Shown one piece after another: positions 56,667 to 64,000 of a DNA stretch of 64,000 bases; within the stretch, counting starts at the first letter, position 1, and each line of letters starts with the position of its first letter. The DNA comes from Bacteroidales bacterium. Its GTDB lineage: Bacteria; Bacteroidota; Bacteroidia; Bacteroidales; UBA3824. The position numbers and the translations under genes are program-made. Below the pieces are notes generated by a model. It was not told the DNA's origin, ran no database searches, and worked only from the letters and a program-made list of their open reading frames with translations. The stretch spans positions 124,001-188,000 of the forward strand of contig JAEDDH010000001.1 of the NCBI GenBank assembly GCA_016293845.1. Direction: 5' to 3'.

Positions 56667-56700
56667 CCCTTAGTGCCGTTCTCCTCCGAAAGGTTACACC
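56667..56700 (-). promoter_or_regulatory. Conserved leader element, copy 2
   Basis: Minus strand GGTGTAACCTT, 13 variable bases, GCACTAAGGG, 3 nt before the ATG of the 1671-residue protein. Same blocks and spacing as 46769-46802. The variable middle differs completely between copies. Confidence 0.65.
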
Positions 56701-56719
56701 ACACATCTGATAAATTACC

Positions 56720-56727
56720 CAAATATA
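56720..56727 (-). promoter_or_regulatory. Putative -7 element for the sacsin-like/helicase operon
   Basis: TATATTTG on the minus strand, 20 nt upstream of the leader element. The start site would fall near 56713. Confidence 0.5.
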
Positions 56728-56846
56728 CAAAACTTTTCCCTACATCATCACACAAATCCTCCATTTTTTTCGTTGCCCTTGGAACAGTCATATAAACTCA
56801 CAATACTCTGTACGAATCAGGCTACGACAAAAGCCAAAGTTTTCAC

Positions 56847-56945
56847 CCCTAAAAATCACCACTTATTCCAATTTTTCTCCCTCCAAAATTACCACTTATG
56901 CCAAATTATCTCCCATAAAAATCACCACTTATTCTGAAAAATCTA
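56847..56945. repeat. Three tandem copies of a 33-bp repeat
   Basis: Units at 56847-56879, 56880-56912 and 56913-56945. The core ACCACTTAT is invariant, at 56858, 56891 and 56924. The last unit covers the stop codon and final residues of the transglutaminase-like gene. Confidence 0.8.
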
Positions 56946-57450
56946 ACCAAGTATAATCATAAAGGCAAGGGTCGAACGAATGGATAACTTTGTCTGTGGA
57001 ATCTAGTATTTCAACATAATCGTGATTTTTTACAAAATTAACTATTTTATTATCAGATAGATATTTGGTTAAAAGATTATGCAAGTTAATTCCGCCTAAA
57101 TAGTAAAACCCGACAACAGGTTTTGCTTTTGCGTTAATTTTGTTTTGCTTAAATGCATAATTACATATAGTCGCAGCGTATTGTGCATATCCAACGCAGT
57201 TGGCTTTGCTATTATCTATATCGTTTTTCATACTATAAGATAAGTCTTTGGCTGTTTTTTTTTTGGCTAATTCTAAAATGGTTTCCAAATCAACATTATA
57301 AAAATCATCACATTGGTCTAAATCTTTAATGTTGCAGTGAGTAATAGGTCTATCCCAAGCCTTTTTTAGATGTATTTGACTTTTGAGATAGATACTACTA
57401 ACTATCAATAAGATTATTATGGCTAATGCGATGCTTATTTTGCGCTTCAT
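56929..57450 (-). CDS. Membrane-anchored transglutaminase-like protein
   Basis: 173 residues. One N-terminal membrane helix (ISIALAIIILLIVSSIYL), then a papain-like/transglutaminase core: Cys in ANCVGYAQYAATICNYA, His in KNHDYVEILD and Asp in VIHSFDPCLYD, in the order and spacing of the Cys-His-Asp triad. Small for the family. It could be a peptidase, an amidase or a cross-linking enzyme acting outside the cytoplasm. It follows the frameshifted unknown gene by 10 nt, so the two are likely one unit. Confidence 0.7.
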   Translation of the reverse strand: MKRKISIALAIIILLIVSSIYLKSQIHLKKAWDRPITHCNIKDLDQCDDFYNVDLETILELAKKKTAKDLSYSMKNDIDNSKANCVGYAQYAATICNYAFKQNKINAKAKPVVGFYYLGGINLHNLLTKYLSDNKIVNFVKNHDYVEILDSTDKVIHSFDPCLYDYTWLDFSE

Positions 57451-57460
57451 TTAAAGTTTT

Positions 57461-58403
57461 TTAATCTCTTAAAAATAAATTTGTCTTCAATTTATAGTTG
57501 TCAGGCATATCGCTGGTACTTCCAAGAGACGGAGCAATACCCCTGAGAGTAAAATAATCGAATCCTGGATTTGTCTTAGCTCTATCCAAATACATTTTAT
57601 TATCTCTATCTGCGATACGATTACCAACATTAAAATCATAAACATCGTGAAGGCGACCATTTTCACCACTTGTTTGACCTATGGATGTTTGTACTACTTT
57701 ATCAGGTGATGTTAAATATGAAAAAATAGAACCCTGACCACCATAACGCCCTGATACACGGCGTATATCAGCATTAGTAATACTATTTTTCGTTCCTGCC
57801 ATATCTTTGATGACATTCATTTCTTCTTCCGAATAGTTTCCGTTGTTATTTGATAACGGTTCAATAGTTACATATCTTTGAAGAAGTGAAGGGTTTTTTA
57901 GTATAAAACTCATAGTTATCATCAAAATTGGATTCATTACCATTTACATAATCCCATACGGTTTTTGCTGATGCAGAAACAGCCGCACCTGCCTTATATT
58001 TAGTCGCATTAGGAACATCGCGAATGAAATTTGTGGCATTAGTTGGTGCACCTAGTTTATCCAATCCCCATAACATTGCGTCAAATAAAGCCGCACCTGG
58101 TGATTTTAGAAAATTATTACCAAATCGATTCCAATTGTCTGACGTTTGATCATTTTGGAGAATTTTATCTTGTTCTTCGGGTAATAATTGTTCCCAAATA
58201 CTTTTATAAAATTGATGATCATTAATATAAAAATATTCTCTCCATTTTTCATACTGAGGACAAAATAAAAGTTTAGGATTATTTGAAACTTTTTCTTTAA
58301 CAAATTGTATCTGATCCAATGGTGGATCTACCAATCTATCTCTTTTAACCTTTTGGTTAATACCAACTTCCAAATTGAAGTGGTCGAAATTTTTATTAAA
58401 CAT
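57461..58403 (-). pseudogene. Unknown protein split by a frameshift
   Basis: ATG 58403 starts a 180-residue frame (FDHFNLEVGINQKVKRDRLVDPP ... SPGAALFDAMLWGLDKLGAPTNATNFIRD ... VWDYVNGNESNFDDNYEFYTK) ending at 57861. A second frame, overlapping by 83 nt and lacking a convincing start, continues NPSLLQRYVTIEPLSNNNGNYSEEEM ... RLHDVYDFNVGNRIADRDN to 57461. The two join smoothly at a run of six As (minus strand, near 57893-57898), giving about 313 residues. No family was recognised. The mixture of a helical carrier and a C-terminal globular part is reminiscent of polymorphic toxins. May be two genes or a sequencing error. Confidence 0.55.
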
Positions 58404-58424
58404 ATTATTAAAAATTTATTACTG

Positions 58425-58456
58425 CAAAGATATAAATATTTCTATGAAAATTCAAA
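58425..58456 (-). promoter_or_regulatory. Promoter of the frameshifted gene/transglutaminase unit
   Basis: Minus strand TTTG (58453-58456), a 20-nt spacer and TATCTTTG (58425-58432), 21 nt upstream of ATG 58403. Confidence 0.7.
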
Positions 58457-58547
58457 ATATTTTCATAAAATTGTTTAATTTTTTTGAAAGAATTTTTCAA
58501 AATATTTTGATTATATCCTTGAAATAATTCTATCGCATATTTTGGGG

Positions 58548-59978
58548 TTATTTGAGTTTAAACGATTCGATTATTGTTTCAATCAATTTTTCATTTAAGT
58601 ATATATCTATGTCGCTACCGTTGAATCGTATATTATAATACGTTTTTCCTTTTTTTAATGCGTAAGATATTTGTTTATTGGTCAAATTGCCAAGAGAGAA
58701 GGTTAAAACAGTTTTGGAACAATCAACATTACAGAGTTTTATTTTGTCGTTACTTACGATGGTGGCATTAAATTGCGATTTCATTTCTTTATTGCCATCT
58801 TCTACAATCCGCTGTAAAGATTTGTCTATGTTGATATGAAATACGCTGTACGCCATACCTACTTCTTGTCCGAAAATAACATCTATATTGTCATTTGGAT
58901 GTTCTTTGCAAATCCAATCTTCGGGATAAGATATGGTGTAAAGAGTGGAACTATATGTTATAAGGCTTGGAGATGTTGTAGATGAAGTGGTATTTGAAAC
59001 ATCTTCCGTCGAATAATTATAATCGTAAGTGTTAGTGTTGTAAGACGAATAGTACGGTGAAGATTGTTGACTTGATTGTTTGTGTCGTTGAATATCTCGT
59101 TTTATATCATCATATAATGCAATAAATGTAACAATAATGGTACTACCTATACAGAATAATAATATAGGTATATTTACTCCGTTGTTGTTTTGCTTAGTTG
59201 ATTGTGCGTGTTTAGTCTGAGCATCTGATGCCCAATTAGCGGTGGATGCGGGTTCGGTTTTTGTCGGATTTTGCTTTTCTTTTAAACAATCTATTAATGG
59301 TTTGGCTTTCGCTTTTATACTAAAAAACTTTGTGCAATTGATATATGGGTCTAATAATCTTGAATATAATTCGTTGGCTAACTCAATTTTTTGTGGGTAA
59401 TATGGTCGCATAAAGTTCTTGGGATTGAGTTGGTCTTTTAGATTATTATAATCTGTTTCGTCTAAAAAATTCAATCCCAAAACCGCTTCGGCTTTAATCA
59501 CCAAATTATGGAGATTTTGATCCCCAGTTTGGAATATTTCTGTGTAAATGGCATTGGCGTTGGCAACTTTCACTTTATCATAGTTGTCCATAAAGTTTTC
59601 GGGGTGACAAAGTCGTTTTAATCGCTCTCTGTAATTTTCTTTGTCATATGCAGCACTTATTAAGCGCGGTAGTGTTTGTGATTCATTGACATTTTGTGAT
59701 GGTAACTCAGATTTGGAAGGTTGCTCTGAAATATAATTTTGCATAGGTGTTTGAGGTATTTGTTTGGGTTTATTGTAATTATTAGTAGTGTTACTGCTGT
59801 ATTTGGTTGGCTGTTTGTTGATTACCGCTACTGCACCAACAGCCGCGCCTATAACCAAAACACTTATTCCACCGATAGCACCTCCGTTGCGACTTTTTCT
59901 TGAATTTAGGGCAACTATTATTATCGACATAATCGTGAGGATAATAATACTGAGGACTATTTTTGCTGTTTTTGTCAT
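58548..59978 (-). CDS. Two-helix membrane protein with PsbP/LpqN-like C-terminal domain
   Basis: 476 residues. Two hydrophobic segments at the N-terminus (~6-25, ~33-53), a Ser/Asn/Gln-rich linker, a helical middle (~115-235, with two related CHPENFMDNYDKVKVANANAIYTE / LNPKNFMRPYYPQKIELANELYS motifs), a third membrane segment near 265-285, a Ser/Tyr/Thr linker and a C-terminal ~130-residue fold (YTISYPEDWICKEHPNDNIDVIFG ... IIESFKLK) like PsbP/LpqN lipoproteins. 13 nt after the MORN-repeat gene, so co-transcribed. Function unknown. Confidence 0.65.
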   Translation of the reverse strand: MTKTAKIVLSIIILTIMSIIIVALNSRKSRNGGAIGGISVLVIGAAVGAVAVINKQPTKYSSNTTNNYNKPKQIPQTPMQNYISEQPSKSELPSQNVNESQTLPRLISAAYDKENYRERLKRLCHPENFMDNYDKVKVANANAIYTEIFQTGDQNLHNLVIKAEAVLGLNFLDETDYNNLKDQLNPKNFMRPYYPQKIELANELYSRLLDPYINCTKFFSIKAKAKPLIDCLKEKQNPTKTEPASTANWASDAQTKHAQSTKQNNNGVNIPILLFCIGSTIIVTFIALYDDIKRDIQRHKQSSQQSSPYYSSYNTNTYDYNYSTEDVSNTTSSTTSPSLITYSSTLYTISYPEDWICKEHPNDNIDVIFGQEVGMAYSVFHINIDKSLQRIVEDGNKEMKSQFNATIVSNDKIKLCNVDCSKTVLTFSLGNLTNKQISYALKKGKTYYNIRFNGSDIDIYLNEKLIETIIESFKLK

Positions 59979-59991
59979 AATGGTTCAATTT

Positions 59992-61380
59992 TTATTTTAT
60001 CGGTTCACCGTTTTTATATTGTGTAGTTTGATATATTGTGCCGGTATTGTCGCCTTTTATGGTGTGTTGGGTTATTAATGATTGTGATATTGTGTATGTT
60101 ACGGTTACGGGTTCGTTAATTCCGTCTATATTGCGGTGTTCGGTATGTAGTCCCGAAAATGGTTTGCCGTCCAAAGTGTAAAACCGCGATGGTTCTGATA
60201 AATTGGAGTAATCCAATACCTCGTAACAATTGTCTTCGTGGAAATACTGGCGACATTGCCCAACATATTTACTGTTTGCTTCGGCTCCTTCCATCTGTAT
60301 TTTGCCATCGATGTTGTAATATTTAAACGAGCCGTCTTTTTGTCCATTTTTGTAGTTGACCTCTGAGTGTAGAGCGTCTACTCTAAGCCCATTGTGGTAA
60401 AAAGAAGTCCAGAGACCATCGCGCAAACCGTTTTTGCAAAATCCGGTTTCGCATACTTTGTCGTTGGGGAAATATGAGGTATGTTTGCCTGTATATGGTT
60501 TGTTGTCAAGTGTATAGTAACGGAGTTCGTCGGTATCAAAGTTGTCAGATACATAGTAGCCTTCGTCGAAGAAATATTCTCTCCAAAGTCCAGTCTGTTC
60601 GCCATATCGGTATTGACCGATGTAAATGTTTCTACCTTCTCTGTCGGTATTCACCATTTTGCCGTGCGGAATGATGTAGTCTTGCGGCAAACGGTAGAGA
60701 TAAAAGACGTGTGTTAAAACCTCAGGCATAAATAAGTAAAGGTAGTCGGTAGAACTTGTGGCAGTTTTATTGTGAATATAATATTCAAGATAATGTTCTG
60801 TTACATTGGCTGAGAACGCAGAGTCGTATATTTGAGTAAGTTTAAACTCTTCTCTTACAGTGCCATCGTTGTAGTAAGTGGTTTCGCTTTGTAAATATCC
60901 GTTTTCAAACATATCCACTTTGTGGATCTTATCAGATTCTAACTGATACATAAATTGTTTCCCTTGAAGGATTCCATTTTGATAATTTAAAACGTAAGTT
61001 TTGTAACCTTCTTCACTATAATGATAATCTTCGCCATCAATTTTGTCGTTTTTCTTTGTCCATTTTTCGCGAAGTTTACCGCTTTCGTAGTAGTTTTTTT
61101 GTTCACCTTCTTCAATGAAGTTGATAGTGCCATCGACAGTTTCGATTCTTGAATAGAAGCCTTCGCCTTGCAATTTTCCGTTTATGTAGTAGTCCTGATA
61201 TGGTTTTAGACCTTTTGATTTATCTTTTGCGTTGTAAAGACGGTAGTACGCTGCATTAGAAGCATTTTGGATAATGTTCCAATCTTTGTCGAAATATACT
61301 TTGTCGGCTAATTTCTGCGCCGAGCAAGGTTCAATAGCCAATAAAACTATGGTAATGATAATTAATTTGGTGAGTTTCAT
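59992..61380 (-). CDS. Exported MORN-repeat protein (YwqK family)
   Basis: 462 residues from ATG 61380, which begins a signal peptide (MKLTKLIIITIVLLAIEPCSA). The longer frame adds an unlikely Asn-rich tail. About ten MORN-variant repeats of the YYxNGKLxGEG type (YYINGKLQGEGFYS, YYESGKLREKW, YYNDGTVREEF, YFPNDKVCETGFCKNGLRDGLW, YYNIDGKIQMEG). The YwqK family is named as an antitoxin in B. subtilis, but most exported Bacteroidota members have no proven role and may bind surface ligands. First gene of a two-gene unit. Confidence 0.8.
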   Translation of the reverse strand: MKLTKLIIITIVLLAIEPCSAQKLADKVYFDKDWNIIQNASNAAYYRLYNAKDKSKGLKPYQDYYINGKLQGEGFYSRIETVDGTINFIEEGEQKNYYESGKLREKWTKKNDKIDGEDYHYSEEGYKTYVLNYQNGILQGKQFMYQLESDKIHKVDMFENGYLQSETTYYNDGTVREEFKLTQIYDSAFSANVTEHYLEYYIHNKTATSSTDYLYLFMPEVLTHVFYLYRLPQDYIIPHGKMVNTDREGRNIYIGQYRYGEQTGLWREYFFDEGYYVSDNFDTDELRYYTLDNKPYTGKHTSYFPNDKVCETGFCKNGLRDGLWTSFYHNGLRVDALHSEVNYKNGQKDGSFKYYNIDGKIQMEGAEANSKYVGQCRQYFHEDNCYEVLDYSNLSEPSRFYTLDGKPFSGLHTEHRNIDGINEPVTVTYTISQSLITQHTIKGDNTGTIYQTTQYKNGEPIK

Positions 61381-61628
61381 AACTGAGTTATTTTTGATGT
61401 TAGTATTATTAGAGTAATTATTTGTTAGTAAATATACGACCAATATCGCTCCACGTATTCAAATTTACGTATCAAGATTTTAGACGATATGCTACAAAAT
61501 TTAAGACGTATTGTCTAATTCTATTGAACAGTTTTTTCCCATTTTTGCACTGTATCACCTTTGCAGCCTCGAAGGATTTGTTTTACCATATACCAAACGA
61601 AAAGCGCAGACTGCATATACTTTATATC

Positions 61629-61755
61629 TACCAATGGAGGTTGTGAGAAGTACCCTAGTGTAAAGATATATTTATAGCCGTCCGCGCCTATACGATAGGC
61701 GAAGACGCTATGCAATCTCTTACACCATCAGAAGGTTCTCACATTTCCATTGGTA
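61629..61755. ncRNA. Long imperfect hairpin, candidate structured RNA (6S-like shape)
   Basis: 127 nt that fold as one long rod. Outer stem TACCAATGGA/TCCATTGGTA (61629-61638 with 61746-61755). GTGAGAA/TTCTCAC (61643-61649 with 61736-61742). An internal bubble of about 8 x 10 nt. GTGTAA/TTACAC (61658-61663 with 61720-61725) plus AGAT/ATCT. ATAGC/GCTAT and GTC/GAC. Apex CGCCTAT-ACG-ATAGGCG (61685-61701). Closing stem, central bubble and bulged apical stem are the plan of 6S RNA, but it is shorter than typical 6S RNAs. The transcribed strand is unclear. Confidence 0.5.
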
Positions 61756-61926
61756 AGAAAAGCATAACGCTTTCGTTGTTAATATTTTATGTCGGACAAC
61801 GGGTATGTAGAGCCGAATATCCGATAGCAAATAAAAGGTTTTTTAAGGTACATTGTATGCGTTATTGAGGATTTTTTTATATTGGTTGCATATTTTTTAA
61901 TTTGTCAAACTAATCTGAATACAACA

Positions 61927-61963
61927 AAAAGCGGTGTACGAAATCACTTCGCACACCGCTTTT
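61927..61963 (-). terminator. Terminator of the korAB operon
   Basis: An 11-bp stem AAAAGCGGTGT (61927-61937) / ACACCGCTTTT (61953-61963) with further inner pairs. On the minus strand it ends in TTTTTG. It lies 27 nt beyond the korB stop. Confidence 0.85.
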
Positions 61964-61989
61964 GATATGAATTATGGAAACAATTAAAT

Positions 61990-62994
61990 CTATTTAACTT
62001 CCCAGATGTCGTTGGTTTCGAGGAGTTCGGCAAAGTTGTGATATTTCTTTGCTGATTTTACTTCTTCGATTTGGGCGTTGACAGCGTCGTCGTAGGTGGG
62101 GGCTTCAACGTCGCGGATTACACCGAGGGCAATCGGAAAAACAGGTCCTTCCATCAAAGCGAGTTTTAGTTGGAGAGTGTTATCCTCACAGTGAGCATCG
62201 TGAACGAGGATGTCCTTTTCGGTGATGCCGTTTTCGCCAAGTTTTACCACCTTGATACCGAAGCCTTCTTGCATAAGTCCGAACTCGTTGTTTTCGCCAA
62301 AGAGCATCGGTTTGCCGTGTTGGAGGTAGATGGCGTTTTTGGCGCGTCCTTCCTTGTTGTAAACCGAGTCGTGAGTGCCGTTGTTGAAGATTACGCAGTT
62401 TTGGAGAATTTCGCAAACGGCTGCTCCCTTGTGTGCGTGAGCGGCTTTGAGAATGTCTACTGTGCCGGTGGGGTCGGTGGCAACGGAGCGGGCAAAGAAA
62501 TGTCCACGTGCGCCAAAGCAAAGTTCTGCCGGACGGAATGGATCCTCAACTGTGCCGTAAGGGCTTGATTTACTTACAAATCCACGGGGCGAGGTGGGAG
62601 AGTACTGACCTTTGGTAAGACCATAGATACGGTTGTTGAGCAGTATCATTTTGAGGTCGATATTGCGGCGGTTGGCGTGGATAAAGTGGTTGCCGCCGAT
62701 AGCGAGACCGTCGCCGTCGCCCGAAACCTGCCATACAGATAGTTTTGGATTAGACACCTTGCAACCTGTGGCAATTGCGGCAGCGCGTCCGTGGATGGTG
62801 TTCATACCGTAAGTGGCCATATAGTGGGGCAGACGGCTCGAACATCCGATACCTGAAATTACTGCTGTGTTTTCGGGAGCAACGCCAATTTCGGCCATTG
62901 CTTTTTGCAAAGAGGCGAGGAAAAAGTGGTCGCCGCAGCCGGGACACCATCTCGGTTGTCCTTTTTTGAAATCTGCTTGTGTATATTCGCTCAT
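61990..62994 (-). CDS. korB: 2-oxoacid:ferredoxin oxidoreductase, beta subunit
   Basis: 334 residues. RWCPGCGDHFFLASLQ and ISGIGCSSRLPHYM begin the TPP-binding domain. GDGDGLAIGGNHFIHANRRNIDLKMILLNNRIYGLTKGQYSPTSPRG contains the GDG...NN diphosphate/Mg2+ motif. EILQNCVIFNNGTHD follows. This pattern is typical of the KorB group for 2-oxoglutarate, converting it to succinyl-CoA with reduced ferredoxin. Substrate choice is inferred. It is paired with korA upstream, 25 nt apart. Confidence 0.9.
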   Translation of the reverse strand: MSEYTQADFKKGQPRWCPGCGDHFFLASLQKAMAEIGVAPENTAVISGIGCSSRLPHYMATYGMNTIHGRAAAIATGCKVSNPKLSVWQVSGDGDGLAIGGNHFIHANRRNIDLKMILLNNRIYGLTKGQYSPTSPRGFVSKSSPYGTVEDPFRPAELCFGARGHFFARSVATDPTGTVDILKAAHAHKGAAVCEILQNCVIFNNGTHDSVYNKEGRAKNAIYLQHGKPMLFGENNEFGLMQEGFGIKVVKLGENGITEKDILVHDAHCEDNTLQLKLALMEGPVFPIALGVIRDVEAPTYDDAVNAQIEEVKSAKKYHNFAELLETNDIWEVK

Positions 62995-63019
62995 TTTAAT
63001 TTTCGCTTTTAAAGGTTAA

Positions 63020-64000
63020 TTATTTGTTGTACACTTGGTTGAAGTTTTCTACAAGTTCGCTCACTACAAAGGGCTGACCCTTTACTTCGTTGAATTGGAA
63101 GGGAACGAAATTGTCGATTTTCATACGCAGATATCCGGCAAACTGTCCGAGGTTCTGCTCTGCTACAACTACTTTCTTGAATTTTTTCAACACCTCGGCT
63201 GTGTTTTTGGGCAGCGGGTTGATGTATTTAAACTGTGCGAGCGCAACTTTTTTGCCTTGTGCACGCATCTCGTCCATTGCGGCGTGGAGGTGTCCGTAAG
63301 TGCTTCCGAATCCAACAATTAGGAGTTCGGCATCTTGGTCGCCCTCAACTTGAAGGTCGGGAACTTGGATGTTGGCAATTTTTTGAGCACGCAGACGGCA
63401 CATAAGGTCGTGGTTCTCAGGATTGGTGCTGATTGCGCCGGTTTTGTTATCCTTTTCGAGACCGCCGAGAATATGTGTGAAACCCTCGCGACCCGGTACT
63501 GCCCAGTATCTTACGCCGTTTTCGTTGCGCAAATAGGGAGTCCATTTGCCTTTGAGTTCTTCGGGCACGTAAGGAATCTTTATTTCGGGATAATCCTTTA
63601 AATCAGGAAGTTTGAAAGCCGCGCTACCATTAGCCACGTATGCGTCGGTGAGGAGCACAACGGGAGTCATATATTCGAGAGCGATTTTTGCGGCGTCGAA
63701 TGCTGCGTCGAAACAGTCGGTGGGAGAGGTGGCAGCCAAAACGGGCATAGGAGTTTCGCCGTTACGTCCGTAGAGTGCCTGCAAAAGGTCGGTCTGCTCT
63801 GATTTGGTGGGCAATCCTGTGGCAGGACCACCACGCTGAACGTCTAATACCACCAACGGAAGTTCCAAGATCACAGCCAAGTTCATAGCCTCTGATTTTA
63901 AGCAAATTCCGGGACCTGATGTAGATGTGCAGCCCAAAGCACCAGCAAACGAAGCACCAATTGCCGAAGCACATCCAGCGATTTCGTCTTCGCACTGTAC
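63020..64000 (-). CDS. korA: 2-oxoacid:ferredoxin oxidoreductase, alpha subunit (5' part beyond window)
   Basis: The frame is open to the right edge, so the start and the N-terminal gamma-like domain are missing. 326 codons are visible. DEIAGCASAIGASFAGALGCTSTSGPGICLKSEAMNLAV is the conserved TSGPG region. Then VVLDVQRGGPATGLPTKSEQTDL, VVLLTDAYVANGS, LLIVGFGSTYGHLHAAM and VAEQNLGQFAGYLR. With KorB it forms the TPP/iron-sulfur enzyme of the reductive or anaerobic oxidative TCA branch. Confidence 0.9.
   Translation of the reverse strand, partial: VQCEDEIAGCASAIGASFAGALGCTSTSGPGICLKSEAMNLAVILELPLVVLDVQRGGPATGLPTKSEQTDLLQALYGRNGETPMPVLAATSPTDCFDAAFDAAKIALEYMTPVVLLTDAYVANGSAAFKLPDLKDYPEIKIPYVPEELKGKWTPYLRNENGVRYWAVPGREGFTHILGGLEKDNKTGAISTNPENHDLMCRLRAQKIANIQVPDLQVEGDQDAELLIVGFGSTYGHLHAAMDEMRAQGKKVALAQFKYINPLPKNTAEVLKKFKKVVVAEQNLGQFAGYLRMKIDNFVPFQFNEVKGQPFVVSELVENFNQVYNK

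Larger units (their letters stand above)
61381..61989. other. 610-nt gene-free region containing a structured RNA and a terminator
   Basis: Between the divergent-facing ends of the MORN operon start and korB. It holds the structured element at 61629-61755, the korB terminator at 61927-61963, a small AAAGC/GCTTT hairpin near 61759-61774, and otherwise AT-rich sequence. The minus-strand 64-codon frame at 61521-61715 overlaps the hairpin and is not considered coding. Confidence 0.5.

Noticed and set aside
61521..61715. 64-codon minus-strand frame overlapping the structured RNA
   Set aside because: It spans half of the hairpin, has no promoter or family, and the base-pairing pattern explains the sequence better than coding does.
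62186..62568. Long frames on both strands within korB
   Set aside because: Shadows of the GC-richer korB coding sequence. The Arg/His-rich peptides lack any recognisable fold.

Overview
The window comes from an AT-rich member of the Bacteroidota, most likely Bacteroidales. The evidence is Bacteroidota-type promoters (TTTG, about 19 nt, TAnnTTTG) upstream of many genes and all three tRNAs, few Shine-Dalgarno sequences, type IX secretion C-terminal signals of both kinds (a short 'A' type and a gliding-associated 'B' type), a complete moxR-bat operon, and many proteins with typical Bacteroidota architectures. The standard code is used. There are no rRNA genes, CRISPR arrays, insertion sequences or prophage.

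Layout. 0-9.5 kb: a Ser/Thr kinase cut by the left edge, an RluB-type pseudouridine synthase with a long disordered N-terminus, a UbiA-type prenyltransferase, tRNA-Thr, glycerate kinase, tRNA-Lys, a decayed lamin-tail/T9SS gene, tRNA-Ser, a large T9SS-exported protein and a DUF721 protein. 9.5-21.5 kb: a signalling region with three membrane SpoIIE-type phosphatases (two carrying a periplasmic YfiR-like domain and a PAS domain), two SiaB-like kinases and a SiaC-like phosphoprotein, interrupted by an ABC-F ATPase, a DUF368 lipid-carrier transporter and an RlmL-like methyltransferase. 21.5-31 kb: a complete trp operon in the order E-G-D-B-C-F-A. It is preceded by a leader peptide with three consecutive Trp codons and a terminator/antiterminator pair, and flanked by two related plug-domain lipoprotein-like genes, one of them frameshifted.

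31-39.4 kb: moxR, a DUF58 gene, a DUF4381-like gene and batA-E. 39.4-43.8 kb: a phosphotransferase/RapZ-C fusion, an RluA-family synthase and small proteins. 43.9-49.4 kb: an eroded accessory region with remnants of a sigma factor, an anti-sigma-like protein, a CHAT protease, a caspase-like protease and an aldo/keto reductase. An intact ATPase-nuclease gene and an intact beta-carbonic anhydrase lie among them. 49.4-56.7 kb: a two-gene minus-strand unit, a 1671-residue S1/sacsin-like ATPase/NOV_C protein followed by an SF1 helicase fused to a PIN nuclease. It looks like a defence or RNA-quality system. Its upstream leader element recurs 10 kb away in front of the decayed CHAT locus. 56.9-61.4 kb: a minus-strand group of surface or secreted proteins (MORN/YwqK repeats, a PsbP-like membrane protein, a frameshifted unknown, a transglutaminase-like protein). 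61.6 kb: a strongly structured, probably non-coding RNA. 62-64 kb: 2-oxoacid:ferredoxin oxidoreductase subunits, cut by the right edge.

All assignments come from reading the translated sequences. No database search was run.
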